In this document: one piece after another, positions 28,678 to 38,079 of the stretch
How positions within the stretch are numbered: position 1 is the first letter of the stretch
How the letters are laid out: each line of letters opens with the position of its first letter
Source: an uncultured Planctomycetaceae bacterium
GTDB taxonomy: Bacteria > Planctomycetota > Planctomycetia > Pirellulales > Pirellulaceae
Direction: 5' to 3'
Length of the DNA: 64,000 nt
Assembly (NCBI GenBank): GCA_937862885.1
Contig: CALMEE010000142.1
Location: 27,165 to 91,164, forward strand
Made by a program: the position numbers and the translations under genes
The notes under the pieces: model-generated
Seen by the model: only the letters and a program-made list of their open reading frames with translations
The model's database searches: none
Told to the model about the DNA's origin: nothing

Positions 28678-30111
28678 AAGAAATAGATAGAGGTGCCGAG
28701 CGGCCTGATCCCGCGTATTGAAGCCAACGGTTTCGAATTGCGCGCTTTCACGCTGGCTAGGTTGTAACGAGTTGTAGAACGCGCGCGCCCAATCTTCGGC
28801 ATGGTTCCTCTGAAAATAAATGCAGCCCTTCTTTTTTACCTCGCCACCATCATCCTTGAAGACAACTGTCGTCACAAAATGTGGCCTAAAAGCCAGCGGA
28901 GAATGATAGACTTGACTTTTCAGATGACTAATCAGGTTCGCTTCCGTTTCAATCAAGTCCTCGCCAAAAAATTGTCTAAAATGCTCAAGGTTCTCTTCGA
29001 CTACGGAACCGTGCGAAGCCATCCCGTAGAATGGCCCTAGTTGTGACAGATAGCGGATATAGCGATTCAGATTCTCGGGTTGTTTCTCAGCTAGGTAATG
29101 CACGATGGACCAGGCAGTTGCATAACCAGTTGAATCCAAGCGTGCCGCTCCTACCGAGTCGAGAATGGTTGATCCATCTAAGCCTAACAGTTCGCGCGAT
29201 TGTAGATAGTGTTCCAATTCAAACATGCGCAAATCGTTGATGACGCCAGCCCCTTTCCAACGAAACTTCTTGCCAAAGCTGGTCGGGGCATAGTATTCAG
29301 CGAGTCCTTCACTAATCCACATAGGCCACATCGACAAGCGTTGTTGAATACCAATGTTGTGCAAGATTTGATGCGCGCCTTCGTGAGCAATCGTCGACAA
29401 TGCGCGACCTCTCACAACGTCGATACTCGTATTTAGGCTGGATGCTGGCTCGTATAAGACGATGTGATTTGTGACCATGTTGTAGTAGGCAAGGATGCCA
29501 TCCGGAATCGATTCGTTGCCAGTGAGTTGCCGACTATAGGCCTGAAATTGTTCCCGGTTGGCAAACATGATCACGGCAAAAGGAACTTCAGGTTCGTGGA
29601 TGTCGAATCCATCATCCCTGAGTTTGCGACGCATGCCCGCCAGCATCGATTCCAAGATTTGTTTGGTGACTTCAAAGAAACCTTCAGACGTATTGTAGAT
29701 GAAGACATAGTTCTTTGACGCTTTGACGTTGAATCGCGCAAGGTCCCCTGTGCGAATCACATTTCCCAACTGCAGCGGTGTCAACGGCTTGAACTTTTGA
29801 TCAGTAATTTGCAAATCCGCAATCGCGTACGCATTTAGTTCACCGCTGGGTAATAGAACAACTCCAAAGTTGTCGCCTGATCGGCAAAACAACCGGCCAA
29901 CAACATGTTTGCCTTGAGAATCACGGACGGCAACGTATTGATTGCGAACAAGCGACACGTGTCCAGGATCAAATTCGAACCCGAATGAACGTTTTGGGTC
30001 GAGCAACTTTCTTCCGGCAACTTCCGCACCGGTTTCCTGAGCAAGCATGGTCGCGGTCGAAAATACGCAAACGCTGAAACCAAAAAGCCTGTTTATAAGA
30101 CTTAACTCCAT
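28672..30111 (-). CDS. DUF1570-family secreted protein with HExxH metallopeptidase-like motif
   Basis: A protein of 479 residues from the ATG at 30111, which has AAGGAAGG upstream; a GTG at 30135 would place this site inside the gene. It has a signal peptide ending around the AQETG segment. The central domain carries the pattern STIAHEGAHQILHNIG at about residue 240, an HExxH zinc site (HEGAH), and a possible third ligand Glu in WISEGLAEYYAP, as in gluzincin peptidases. DUF1570 proteins are typical of planctomycetes and their function has not been shown. The rest contains a beta-rich N-terminal part (VGRLFCRSGDNFGVVLLPSG). Peptidase activity is a guess from motif geometry. Confidence 0.75.
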   Translation of the reverse strand: MELSLINRLFGFSVCVFSTATMLAQETGAEVAGRKLLDPKRSFGFEFDPGHVSLVRNQYVAVRDSQGKHVVGRLFCRSGDNFGVVLLPSGELNAYAIADLQITDQKFKPLTPLQLGNVIRTGDLARFNVKASKNYVFIYNTSEGFFEVTKQILESMLAGMRRKLRDDGFDIHEPEVPFAVIMFANREQFQAYSRQLTGNESIPDGILAYYNMVTNHIVLYEPASSLNTSIDVVRGRALSTIAHEGAHQILHNIGIQQRLSMWPMWISEGLAEYYAPTSFGKKFRWKGAGVINDLRMFELEHYLQSRELLGLDGSTILDSVGAARLDSTGYATAWSIVHYLAEKQPENLNRYIRYLSQLGPFYGMASHGSVVEENLEHFRQFFGEDLIETEANLISHLKSQVYHSPLAFRPHFVTTVVFKDDGGEVKKKGCIYFQRNHAEDWARAFYNSLQPSQRESAQFETVGFNTRDQAARHLYLFLK

Positions 30112-30521
30112 GCAACCTTCCTTGCAAATTGACACATTAATTTGGGGATTTGTACCCCCTAAACACTATCAATGGTACGATTGGGCGATGGAAGTAATCG
30201 CGGACGAGATGCCAATCATCACTCTTGTTCCAATTCTACGCAGTAATTTTAGCGAAAATCACGATTTCGTGTGCAACTTATGGAGAAAAACGGAACAATC
30301 CGGGGAACCACGGGTTTAATCCGCAGAGACTGTGTTTTCCTGTTACAACGTAGCTATTCGCCGGAAAAAACTAGAATTCTTGAGGTATGCCACCGGAATT
30401 TAAGATTACGATGAAGTATCTAGCGTGAACGAATCTGTGATTTCATAAGGGAAATCGCCTTCGATCTGCTACGGAATTAAGTCTTTAGACAGGTCTAACC
30501 TTCTGAACTAAGCGGTTTTTA
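30112..30521. other. Divergent promoter region
   Basis: About 410 nt between the divergent DUF1570 and secretin-domain genes. It has no supported gene. One plus-strand frame (30047-30319) lacks a ribosome site and motif. Confidence 0.35.
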
Positions 30522-33500
30522 ATGCTCTACGATAACATTTTTGTATCAACACAAAATCGAATGCCTTTGACCAGAAATTTCCCTCAAACATCGGAGTATC
30601 GCGAGGTGGCTGCACGCGGACGTGAGTTGTGGCCGTTCTGTCGCGTCGCCCGATTTTTTTCAGCCTGCTTAATAGCGATCGTACTCGTGAACGTAGGCCA
30701 CTCAGGCCTTCACGCAAAATTCGTTTTTGTCGGATCTTGGCAGGATGAAACGCCTCAAGAAGACCGCGTGACCGAGTACTTGGAGCGGAGCAAGGCCATC
30801 GATGAAACTGATCGCCGAATCCGATTCGCTTTCAGCAATCAGCCGTGGCGCGATGTGATCGAATGGTTTGCGGAGCAGGGTGGTTTTACGTTGCAGTTTT
30901 TGGATCAGCCGCCAAACGAGGTATTCAGCTATCGTGATTCGGTTTCGTACTCCATTGGAGAGGCCATTGATTTTCTCAATCAACAGTTGCGAATAAAAGG
31001 TTACACGCTCATTCGCACTAAGAATATGCTTTCATTCGTTGACAGCAGCAAAGGCGTTCCCTTGGATCTCATCGAACTGGTGACGGTTGACGAACTCGAA
31101 TCTCGAGGCCGTTACGAAGTTTTGCGTTGCGTCTTCAACTTGCAAGGTGTTGACTTCCAACAATTTGTCGCCGAAGTGCGTGAGCTTATCAGCGAGTCTC
31201 ATGTTCGATATATGGCAGCGATTCCTTCTTCTAACCAGTTGCGAGTACAAGAAACGGGACAGGTTCTGCGTACGATCCAGGCGAACTTAGAATCGGCCAA
31301 GAAGTCACGTGGTATGGAAAACTTCAACATGGAGGTGATCAGACTAGAGCATTTCAATGTTTCGGATGCTATGAATATCGCACGTGATATTTTGGGAATC
31401 GCACCGAACGCCACCAAGACGCCTGACGGGGATCTGAATTTTTCGATCGATATTGTCGGTAACCGTGTCTACGTGTCAGGCGAACCTATTCGCGTCAATC
31501 AAATCAAGCGCGTGCTGGAGACGATTGACGTTAAAACGTCCGATGTTGACGAATTGAACTTGGAGGTCCCTTACGTCAAGCCACACGCGGTGCGTGGCGA
31601 TATCCGCAAGGTTTTTCAGGTCATGCAAACGATGTTGCTTGGCCGTCCTGATGTGCGACTCGATTTTGATGAGACAAATGGAACATTAATTGCGCAGGGA
31701 CGCACGCCCGATCACGAAAAGATCCAAGAAATCATTGAAGCGATTCAGACCCAATCTGATGGATTTGATGTATTTATCCCAGTTCATCTCTCCCCCACGG
31801 AATTGGCCAGTCAACTAACTGAGTTTTTCAAGAAGCCAGGAGTGGAAGCTAGTGCGCAAACCGGTCCCACATTTCAAGTCGACCGAAACCGCGGCCGCAT
31901 CTTGGCAAAAGGCACGCCACAAGAAATCTCATTGATTAAGAAACTAGTTGCCGAACTTGATACACCTACCGGCGCTTTTGAAAGTGCTCGTGGCAGCCGC
32001 GTCATCCCGATGGACGAGCTTGAGATTGGGGTAGGCATCGACGCTTTAATGGACTTGTGGTCTACGTTGGGGATTGATAATCCGATTGACATCATGCCAA
32101 CGAGTGATCGAGTGTTGAGATTCAATCGCGAACGCGGCCTGTTCGTTGAACATGGTTTAGATAAATCAAGCCGTAACGCTCCTGCTCAAGAGGGTAATCG
32201 CAGGTCCACTGAACCGAATCCGGATGATGGCGAGACGATCGAACCCGAGTCGCAACCTTCAAGTCAACCTTCTCGTGAAAGACGATTTCAAGGCAATTCC
32301 GATAGAAGCCAGGGAAATTTTCAACTGCCCCGCCAACATTCGGCTCAGGCTGCAACCGAGCTTGTTTCACACAGCACGCGCAAGCCAGTAGTCGCGCAGG
32401 CCGCGTACAGGACACTACGTGAACAGGATCAAGATGACGATTCTGAAAAGGAGAAGTCAGACAATGGGCATGGTCGACCATCGACGGATATGCAAAAGTC
32501 GGATGAACAGGACGACCAGGGTGGGGTGAGCGATGATAGTCAGCCAGGCGTTGCCGATAGGAGTGACTCAGCGAATGACGATCGCACATCGCGACAATCT
32601 GTTCCGGGTGCGCCGATTCGTGTTCGCGTGACGCAGTTTGGCATTGTAATTGAATCAGATGACTTCGAAGCTGTGAGCATGACGGAAAAGCTGATCCTGG
32701 ATGCTTTGGATATGACGTCTGATTTATTTGCGCGACCTGCCAAGCATTACTTAAAGCACCGAGACGTGCTTGAGGCTGAAACGTTGTTGCGTGAAATTCT
32801 CGGCCTGCCCGAACGTGGCGGCGGAGGCGGTGGTCTGGGTGGCCTGGTACCAAATCTGTTTGGTGGCGGCGGCTCCAATACCGGAGATATTGTACAAGGA
32901 CTTTTGGGCGGTGGCGCGTCCTCTTCAGGTACCTCTAGCGGGATTATTCCACTTGATGGAGAAGTGAACTTGGTGGCAGATCCTCGCTTTCAGGTGCTCT
33001 ATGTGCGAGCCAGCGTGCGTGATCAGGAAATCATCAAAGGAATCATTGAAGATCTTGACCGACCTGATGCGCCACACGATCCAAACATGCTCGGAGAAAC
33101 TCATATCATTTATGTTGAGTATCGCAGCCCGACTGAAGTTGCCGACATTATTCGCGAAACGCACAAAGAAATCCTGCGAGACAAAGGGGGCAGCGGTGCT
33201 GACCCAGCACAGGCAGCACAAGCGGCTCAAGCGCAACAGATGCAGCAATTCATGCAAGCTTTGACTGGCCGTGGTGGTCGAGGCGGTGGTGGCGGTGGCA
33301 ATGACAAAGATGCCAGCCGCTCCAAGGTCAGCCTGACAGTCGACGAAAGCCGTAGTGCCCTAGTTGTGACGGGCCCAGAATACCTCTGCTTACAGATTCG
33401 TGCTGCCGCAAAATTGTTGGATCAGCCGGGTGCCGATGCCTTTCATGTATCTGAATGGGTTCCTTTGGATGTGAACAGCGAGGCCATCATCAGCGGATTG

Positions 33501-33830
33501 CGATCAACCTTTGGTTCGAACAAGATTGTCGTAACCACTGGAGATGCTCCGGCTAACACGACAACGCAGTCTCGAGAGGCAACCCAAAATCAAGCGGGTC
33601 AACAGGGACAACAAGTCAACCGCGGTGCACAACAACAGCAGCGCCCCAATATGATGCAGATGCCCCAAGGCCTTGATATGGGCCAAATTTTCCGGCAATT
33701 GCAGGGTGGTGGTGCTGGACAGCGCGGACAAGGCGGCGGCCAACAAAGAGGGCAGGGCGCTCAAGGAGGACGTGGTGGTGGTGGAGGTAACTTCCGCGGC
33801 TTCGGTGGTGGCGGGGGGGGCGGAAGATAG
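30522..33830 (+). CDS. Large secretin N-domain protein without visible secretin barrel
   Basis: A protein of 1102 residues. Residues 40-65 form a hydrophobic export signal. Residues 105-165 form an N0/STN-like domain (AFSNQPWRDVIEWFAEQGGF). Several N1/NolW-like repeats follow to about residue 500, with the typical LEHFNVSDAMNIARDILGI, VYVSGEPIRVNQIKRVLE and IVYVEYRSPTEVADI-type strands; a further one lies near 860. Residues 540-690 are acidic and low in complexity. Short Gly clusters occur at about 765-800 and 905-925, and the C-terminus is Gln/Gly-rich. The secretin core with its VPxLGxIP-type signature is absent, so no pore is predicted. The N-domain ring may bind other envelope components. 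The ATG at 30561 is an alternative start. Confidence 0.75.
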   Translation: MLYDNIFVSTQNRMPLTRNFPQTSEYREVAARGRELWPFCRVARFFSACLIAIVLVNVGHSGLHAKFVFVGSWQDETPQEDRVTEYLERSKAIDETDRRIRFAFSNQPWRDVIEWFAEQGGFTLQFLDQPPNEVFSYRDSVSYSIGEAIDFLNQQLRIKGYTLIRTKNMLSFVDSSKGVPLDLIELVTVDELESRGRYEVLRCVFNLQGVDFQQFVAEVRELISESHVRYMAAIPSSNQLRVQETGQVLRTIQANLESAKKSRGMENFNMEVIRLEHFNVSDAMNIARDILGIAPNATKTPDGDLNFSIDIVGNRVYVSGEPIRVNQIKRVLETIDVKTSDVDELNLEVPYVKPHAVRGDIRKVFQVMQTMLLGRPDVRLDFDETNGTLIAQGRTPDHEKIQEIIEAIQTQSDGFDVFIPVHLSPTELASQLTEFFKKPGVEASAQTGPTFQVDRNRGRILAKGTPQEISLIKKLVAELDTPTGAFESARGSRVIPMDELEIGVGIDALMDLWSTLGIDNPIDIMPTSDRVLRFNRERGLFVEHGLDKSSRNAPAQEGNRRSTEPNPDDGETIEPESQPSSQPSRERRFQGNSDRSQGNFQLPRQHSAQAATELVSHSTRKPVVAQAAYRTLREQDQDDDSEKEKSDNGHGRPSTDMQKSDEQDDQGGVSDDSQPGVADRSDSANDDRTSRQSVPGAPIRVRVTQFGIVIESDDFEAVSMTEKLILDALDMTSDLFARPAKHYLKHRDVLEAETLLREILGLPERGGGGGGLGGLVPNLFGGGGSNTGDIVQGLLGGGASSSGTSSGIIPLDGEVNLVADPRFQVLYVRASVRDQEIIKGIIEDLDRPDAPHDPNMLGETHIIYVEYRSPTEVADIIRETHKEILRDKGGSGADPAQAAQAAQAQQMQQFMQALTGRGGRGGGGGGNDKDASRSKVSLTVDESRSALVVTGPEYLCLQIRAAAKLLDQPGADAFHVSEWVPLDVNSEAIISGLRSTFGSNKIVVTTGDAPANTTTQSREATQNQAGQQGQQVNRGAQQQQRPNMMQMPQGLDMGQIFRQLQGGGAGQRGQGGGQQRGQGAQGGRGGGGGNFRGFGGGGGGGR

Positions 33831-34318
33831 CCGTCTGATCATGAGGTCTGTTCGGTCTTGATATTTGACCTACTGTGACATGATTCGTGGCGATTGAACG
33901 CCAACAAAAAATGACCGATGCCTTAAGGCGTTCATTGGTTTCCGTCCACAATGAAAGCCGTGAGAGCGTTTAGGTAGTAGCGATTGTCATTTGCACGCGT
34001 TCAACTGTTTTCACGTTGCCGTGTGGGTGACCATCGCAGACCAGTTGAAATCGATGGAAAATTATTTCAATTGAGGAAAATTTAGGTAAGACAAATTGCC
34101 CTCGGGCAACAGTAAAGAGAACTAGCTAATAGCCATATCAAATTATGACTTGACAGACTTGACGAACAAGAAATTGTTGGGGCGAATTTTTAAATGCTTG
34201 TTGTTTGTTCGCCACAATCGCGTGCGTTAAGCAATGCAAGCTAGTTGAGGAAAACACCCGCTTGATTGCTGGATGTTTTGGTAATTCGAGTTTCCTTCAC
34301 TTTGATGAGACGATAATC
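33831..34318. other. Intergenic region before the CRP-like gene
   Basis: About 490 nt with no supported gene, clear terminator or repeat. It presumably holds the promoter of the CRP-like regulator. Confidence 0.35.
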
Positions 34319-35068
34319 ATGCCAGAATCCTATTGGCATATCAGCCACAGCAACTTTTTTTCTCAAATCGCTCCAGACGATATTCGCCAGTTAGAACAGG
34401 CGTCAAAGATCCGAAAGTTTAAGCGGGGCGAAGCGATTTACTTGCCGGCCGATGATGCTGATGGAGTCATGTTGCTGACATCCGGTCGCGTAAAGCTCTG
34501 CCACCTTACACATGAAGGCAAACAATCCATATTTGTCTTTGTTGAACCTGGAGAGATTTTTGGCGAGTTGTCTGTTGTCGATTGCGGCAAGCGAGAGGAG
34601 TACGCGGAAGCAGTCGAGAACTCACAGATCGTTTTGATCCCATGCGAAAAAGTGCAATGGGTCATGGCCAAGTATCCGCACATCTCACTTGGTATCACTA
34701 AGCTGATTGGATTCCGTCGCCGACGAATCGAACGCAGGCTAAAAAATTTGTTATTCCGATCAAATCGAGAAAGACTGATCTATTTAATTCTGGAGTTGGT
34801 CGAGCAGTATGGTGTGGCCACTGAGCAAGGTGTTGAATTGAAAATAAAACTCTCGCATCAAGATCTGGCCAACATAATTGGCAGCACTCGGGAGACCGTT
34901 ACTGTCGTCCTGGGTCAATTGCAGTCTGAAGGTTTTTTACAGATTGCTCGTCGACGTCTGACAGTTACCAACGCCGAAGGCTTATCAAGCCAGGTTGACG
35001 AACCCGTTAATCTACAGCCCGTGCAAACTGACGCGCCTAAAAGGCCGCCCACGTTGGCAGTGTTCTAA
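34319..35068 (+). CDS. CRP/FNR-family transcription regulator
   Basis: A 249-residue regulator starting at MPESYWHISH. The N-terminal cyclic-nucleotide-binding fold spans about residues 15-130 with RGEAIYLPADDADGVMLL, the turn SGRVKLCHL and GEIFGELSVVD. A dimer helix follows. The C-terminal winged helix is at about 180-225 with LSHQDLANIIGSTRETVTVV, the family's recognition helix. There is no N-terminal Cys cluster, so it is not an oxygen-sensing FNR. Whether it binds cAMP is unclear; the phosphate-binding cassette has FGELSVVD with no obvious Arg-Ser-Ala. The regulated genes are unknown, and the gene stands alone. Confidence 0.92.
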   Translation: MPESYWHISHSNFFSQIAPDDIRQLEQASKIRKFKRGEAIYLPADDADGVMLLTSGRVKLCHLTHEGKQSIFVFVEPGEIFGELSVVDCGKREEYAEAVENSQIVLIPCEKVQWVMAKYPHISLGITKLIGFRRRRIERRLKNLLFRSNRERLIYLILELVEQYGVATEQGVELKIKLSHQDLANIIGSTRETVTVVLGQLQSEGFLQIARRRLTVTNAEGLSSQVDEPVNLQPVQTDAPKRPPTLAVF

Positions 35069-35182
35069 AGTACGAAAACTGGAAATAGCGTATTCCGTTT
35101 CTCAATCCAATCCATTTTTTTCTGCTTTTCGTTTCGAACAGCGGAAGAATGATCTTGGCTGGATCGCTGTAATCTGGAAATA

Positions 35183-35695
35183 ATGAACCGGCATGAACGC
35201 AAAACACCCTCTCTGGTGTTTGCGTTTGTGGCGGTTCTCTTTGTCTCCGGTTTTTGTTCAGCCATCCCTCGTAAACGAATGCCATCGAACGGCCATCGAA
35301 TTGATTCAAAATGGCAGCCATGCCGACGTGGAGCTATTTCTGCTCTAGTCGATCGACAAATGGCCTTTGCGCGAAGCAAGGTCGCCAAAAAGATTTGCTC
35401 GATCGTCAGTGTGCTGACGCTGCTCGGTGCAGCGTTGATTACCTTTTCCGTTTGTTTCTCGCTACGGCTCGGAGCCGAAGATGATCTCCACGCGGGAAGC
35501 GGAATCAGTTGTGTAGTCGCTCAAGAATACTTGAGCGACTATTGCCATAATGGGCTCGATGCACATCAAATGAGCCAAATCGCAGCCCACCTAAACGTGT
35601 GCCGTGATTGCTATGAAGCATACCACGAATATCAATGTACCTCGGGTGTTTGCAATAAACCGCGACGAAGAAGTTGTCCGACTCGTATCAAGTAG
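35183..35695 (+). CDS. Membrane protein with zf-HC2-like (HxxxCxxC) end
   Basis: A 170-residue protein with a hydrophobic N-terminal segment (LVFAFVAVLFVSGFC) and a second one at about residues 72-93 (ICSIVSVLTLLGAALITFSV). The C-terminal part has SCVVAQEYLSDYCHN and AHLNVCRDCYEAYHEY, whose His-x3-Cys-x2-Cys pattern matches the zinc-finger motif of anti-sigma factors (zf-HC2). With two membrane crossings the zinc finger would be cytoplasmic. No sigma factor gene is adjacent, so an anti-sigma role is only a suggestion. The gene is 114 nt after the CRP-like gene. A later start near 35360 would remove the first helix. Confidence 0.55.
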   Translation: MNRHERKTPSLVFAFVAVLFVSGFCSAIPRKRMPSNGHRIDSKWQPCRRGAISALVDRQMAFARSKVAKKICSIVSVLTLLGAALITFSVCFSLRLGAEDDLHAGSGISCVVAQEYLSDYCHNGLDAHQMSQIAAHLNVCRDCYEAYHEYQCTSGVCNKPRRRSCPTRIK

Positions 35696-36065
35696 CTTGC
35701 GATGTCGTGCTCATGCACAACAGATTCACAATTGCACCTTGATGTCCTGGCTCGCTGTAGTGTCTTTACTCACGAATCCACCGTTTCCGCGCGAACCCGT
35801 CGAGTAGAGCAGGGCAGGGCAAATCGTCGACAACTGCGATCAATCAACGGATCGCTTAACCTATATTCGAATTCTGCGCGTCGCGCAAGTTGTATTCGCA
35901 ATTCTGGCGGTGGCCGACAAGTTACATATTTGAGTGTTTTGTTGACAAACATTCGACGATCGAATAGCCGCGAATTCCAGAATGCACCAAAACTCACGGC
36001 GCAGTCGAACGTGACATTGGTGATGCAGGGCAACGATGCACGCTGCAATCACGACCCAGTCAACT
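35696..36065. other. Intergenic region without supported gene
   Basis: About 370 nt. A plus-strand frame (35702-36067) and two overlapping minus frames show no recognisable motif or ribosome site. Confidence 0.35.
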
Positions 36066-36097
36066 AAAAAGAGCAGTTTGCTAAGTGCAAACTGCTC
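36066..36097 (-). terminator. Terminator of the minus-strand lipoprotein gene
   Basis: An 11-bp perfect stem, GAGCAGTTTGC with GCAAACTGCTC, has a 5-nt loop. On the minus strand it is followed by TTTTT, so it ends the transcript coming from the gene at 36194-36769. Confidence 0.85.
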
Positions 36098-36193
36098 GAC
36101 GTCAAGATCTTCTGTGGTGTTGATCTAGCTTGTTGAATCTCTTTGCAAGGCCCAAGTTAATGCAGCCAGGCGATGAATCTGGATAGATTTGGT

Positions 36194-36769
36194 TTAGTAA
36201 TGTGTGCTGCCTTCGCCGAAGTCAACATTGCCGACCATGTGGAAGTGATTGTGGTCGATGTATAAAACTTCGACCACATCCTCATCGTGAATTGTGTGTG
36301 GTATCGGCCAGCCAACAATCTTACGCTCGGAGAAATAAACCGTGCACTTGTAATGAGCGTGATGCAATTGTGCAGGACCAATCAATGGCACGACCCGAGG
36401 CGGATCGATGTAGTCAGCGATCTTCTCTTTTACGATACGCACATTATTGCGCTGAATCTCGTACAAGAATGGAAAGTTTCCTTGTATGGGCCTCGCACGC
36501 TCAAGTGCCCACCACACTTCATCGTCGGAAGGTGGATCAAGCGCTTGCACTGGGCCGCCCGATGTGATCGGTCCGAGAATCGGAACTCGACCGTACCGCT
36601 CATGGACGTGAAATTTGTCTTCCAGCGACTTTTGTTGATAAGGCGAAACTGGAATCGGAACGCTCCATAAACCCAGCGAGGGCCCCGTTGCAGCGAAACA
36701 TCCAGTGAAAACCAGGGCTGATAACCCCAAGATTACGGCTAATGAATTAACACTTCCTCGATAGGACAT
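36194..36769 (-). CDS. Lipoprotein of unknown function
   Basis: I start at the ATG at 36769 (191 residues). The product begins MSYRGSVN with hydrophobic core LAVILGLSALVF and lipobox TGC, a good lipoprotein signal. A longer frame to 36847 has no signal at its start. The mature part is rich in Pro, His and Val, for example HAHYKCTVYFSERKIVGWPI, and ends GNVDFGEGSTHY. No known domain. It has its own terminator and is divergent from the thioredoxin-like gene. Confidence 0.65.
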   Translation of the reverse strand: MSYRGSVNSLAVILGLSALVFTGCFAATGPSLGLWSVPIPVSPYQQKSLEDKFHVHERYGRVPILGPITSGGPVQALDPPSDDEVWWALERARPIQGNFPFLYEIQRNNVRIVKEKIADYIDPPRVVPLIGPAQLHHAHYKCTVYFSERKIVGWPIPHTIHDEDVVEVLYIDHNHFHMVGNVDFGEGSTHY

Positions 36770-37312
36770 AGCGATTCCCTTTGTAGCGACAATTATCCTC
36801 TTTGGTCTTATCGTGATAAACTTTTCCGGACTTGTGGAATTTTCCAATATTTTGGTTTTTTCAGCCGAGTCTGCTTACTGCACATAGACTGCTATCAGTG
36901 CAATAGTTCCGCACGAAGCGTCGCGTCCGTCGCGATTCCCGCAGAAATTTTGGCTGTTGCCAACGATCGCGCCTACAACCTCTCCAAGTTCTGGTTAAGT
37001 AATTTTCAAACAGCCGGAATGACGCGCTGATTCAACGGCTTCACCGCAATATGCAAGAAAAACCACAGTTGAAATGATGTCAGGCCGTTGACGGGCGGTG
37101 GATTACCTTTGTACCTCTCGCCGTATGCGGTCAATTCACCACCCATCCGATGAGCGATCGGGTTTTGAGGGGTATTCCATTCGAATTTACATCGGTAAAA
37201 TATTGTCGAAGCCGGTCGAGTGATGGAGACCTTCCTATGATCTCTGCCTCTCCCAATTCAATTGCATACCAAGTTTTTGTACGCAGGTCCTACGAATGAA
37301 AGGTGCGGTCAG
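36770..37312. other. Divergent intergenic region
   Basis: About 540 nt between the lipoprotein and the thioredoxin-like gene. No gene, RNA or repeat was seen. Confidence 0.35.
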
Positions 37313-37870
37313 GTGAAAGCATTTTCCAAATCCATTTGCTTAGCAATTATTGTCTCGTTTTGTCTGTGTTACTGCGGATGCACTGAACCGAAACCAAAAC
37401 CGCGAGCTGATTCGGGTGAATCCGACACCACCGTCGCTAGCGGGAATTCGACGTCCGAAGTTTCGTTGGAGTCCATTGGTTTGACAAGTAAAGGTTGGTT
37501 CCAATCTTATAATCAAGCTTTGGCCAAATCGAAAGAAACTGGCAAGCCAATTCTTATGGAGTTTACCGGAAGCGATTGGTGCCCCCCCTGTCAAATGTTA
37601 GCAGACAGGATATTTAGTACTGACGAGTTTAAGCAATGGGCCAAGGAACACGTCGTGTTGCTCGAACTTGATTTCCCCCGTAAGAACCCAAGTTTTCCAG
37701 CGGCGCTCATGAACCAAAATCAGGAGCTAGCGCAGAAGCACAAAGTCTCAGGGTTTCCGACATTAATCTTCCTAGATTCTTCCGAAAACAAAATCGGGCA
37801 AACCAGCGGCTATAACGGGAAAGACGTTGAGGATTACCTTAAAATGTTCGAGGAAATGATCGGCTCGTAG
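37313..37870 (+). CDS. Thioredoxin-fold lipoprotein
   Basis: A 185-residue secreted thiol protein. I use the GTG at 37313 because AAAGG lies 8 nt upstream and because it gives the lipoprotein signal KAFSKSICLAIIVSFCLCYCGC; a longer frame starts at 37262. After a polar linker, the thioredoxin fold carries the active site DWCPPC near residue 95 and the cis-Pro segment VSGFPTLIFLD. It is of the thioredoxin_7/DsbD-gamma type and is likely a periplasmic disulfide reductase. The partner is unknown. It is a single gene between divergent and convergent neighbours. Confidence 0.8.
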   Translation: MKAFSKSICLAIIVSFCLCYCGCTEPKPKPRADSGESDTTVASGNSTSEVSLESIGLTSKGWFQSYNQALAKSKETGKPILMEFTGSDWCPPCQMLADRIFSTDEFKQWAKEHVVLLELDFPRKNPSFPAALMNQNQELAQKHKVSGFPTLIFLDSSENKIGQTSGYNGKDVEDYLKMFEEMIGS

Positions 37871-38079
37871 ACTGATGCCGCACTTCTTGTAGATGAGAGT
37901 TGATAACCCGCGGTAACGCGTGCTTTCACCCAAACAATTGGTGTTGCGCCGTTACCGATAGGACAAGCTCGGCAAGCTAAACTCGTTCGCCGCTTCTGGC
38001 TGAGGTCCCGGCCGTATAACGGATGGATATGCTCTGCGGCTCAATGCAGCATTAAGGTTCAACCGCGTGTACGATCCGA

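Noticed and set aside
32122..32853. 243-codon minus-strand open frame
   Set aside because: It is antisense to the secretin-domain gene in its low-complexity part; no motif or ribosome site.
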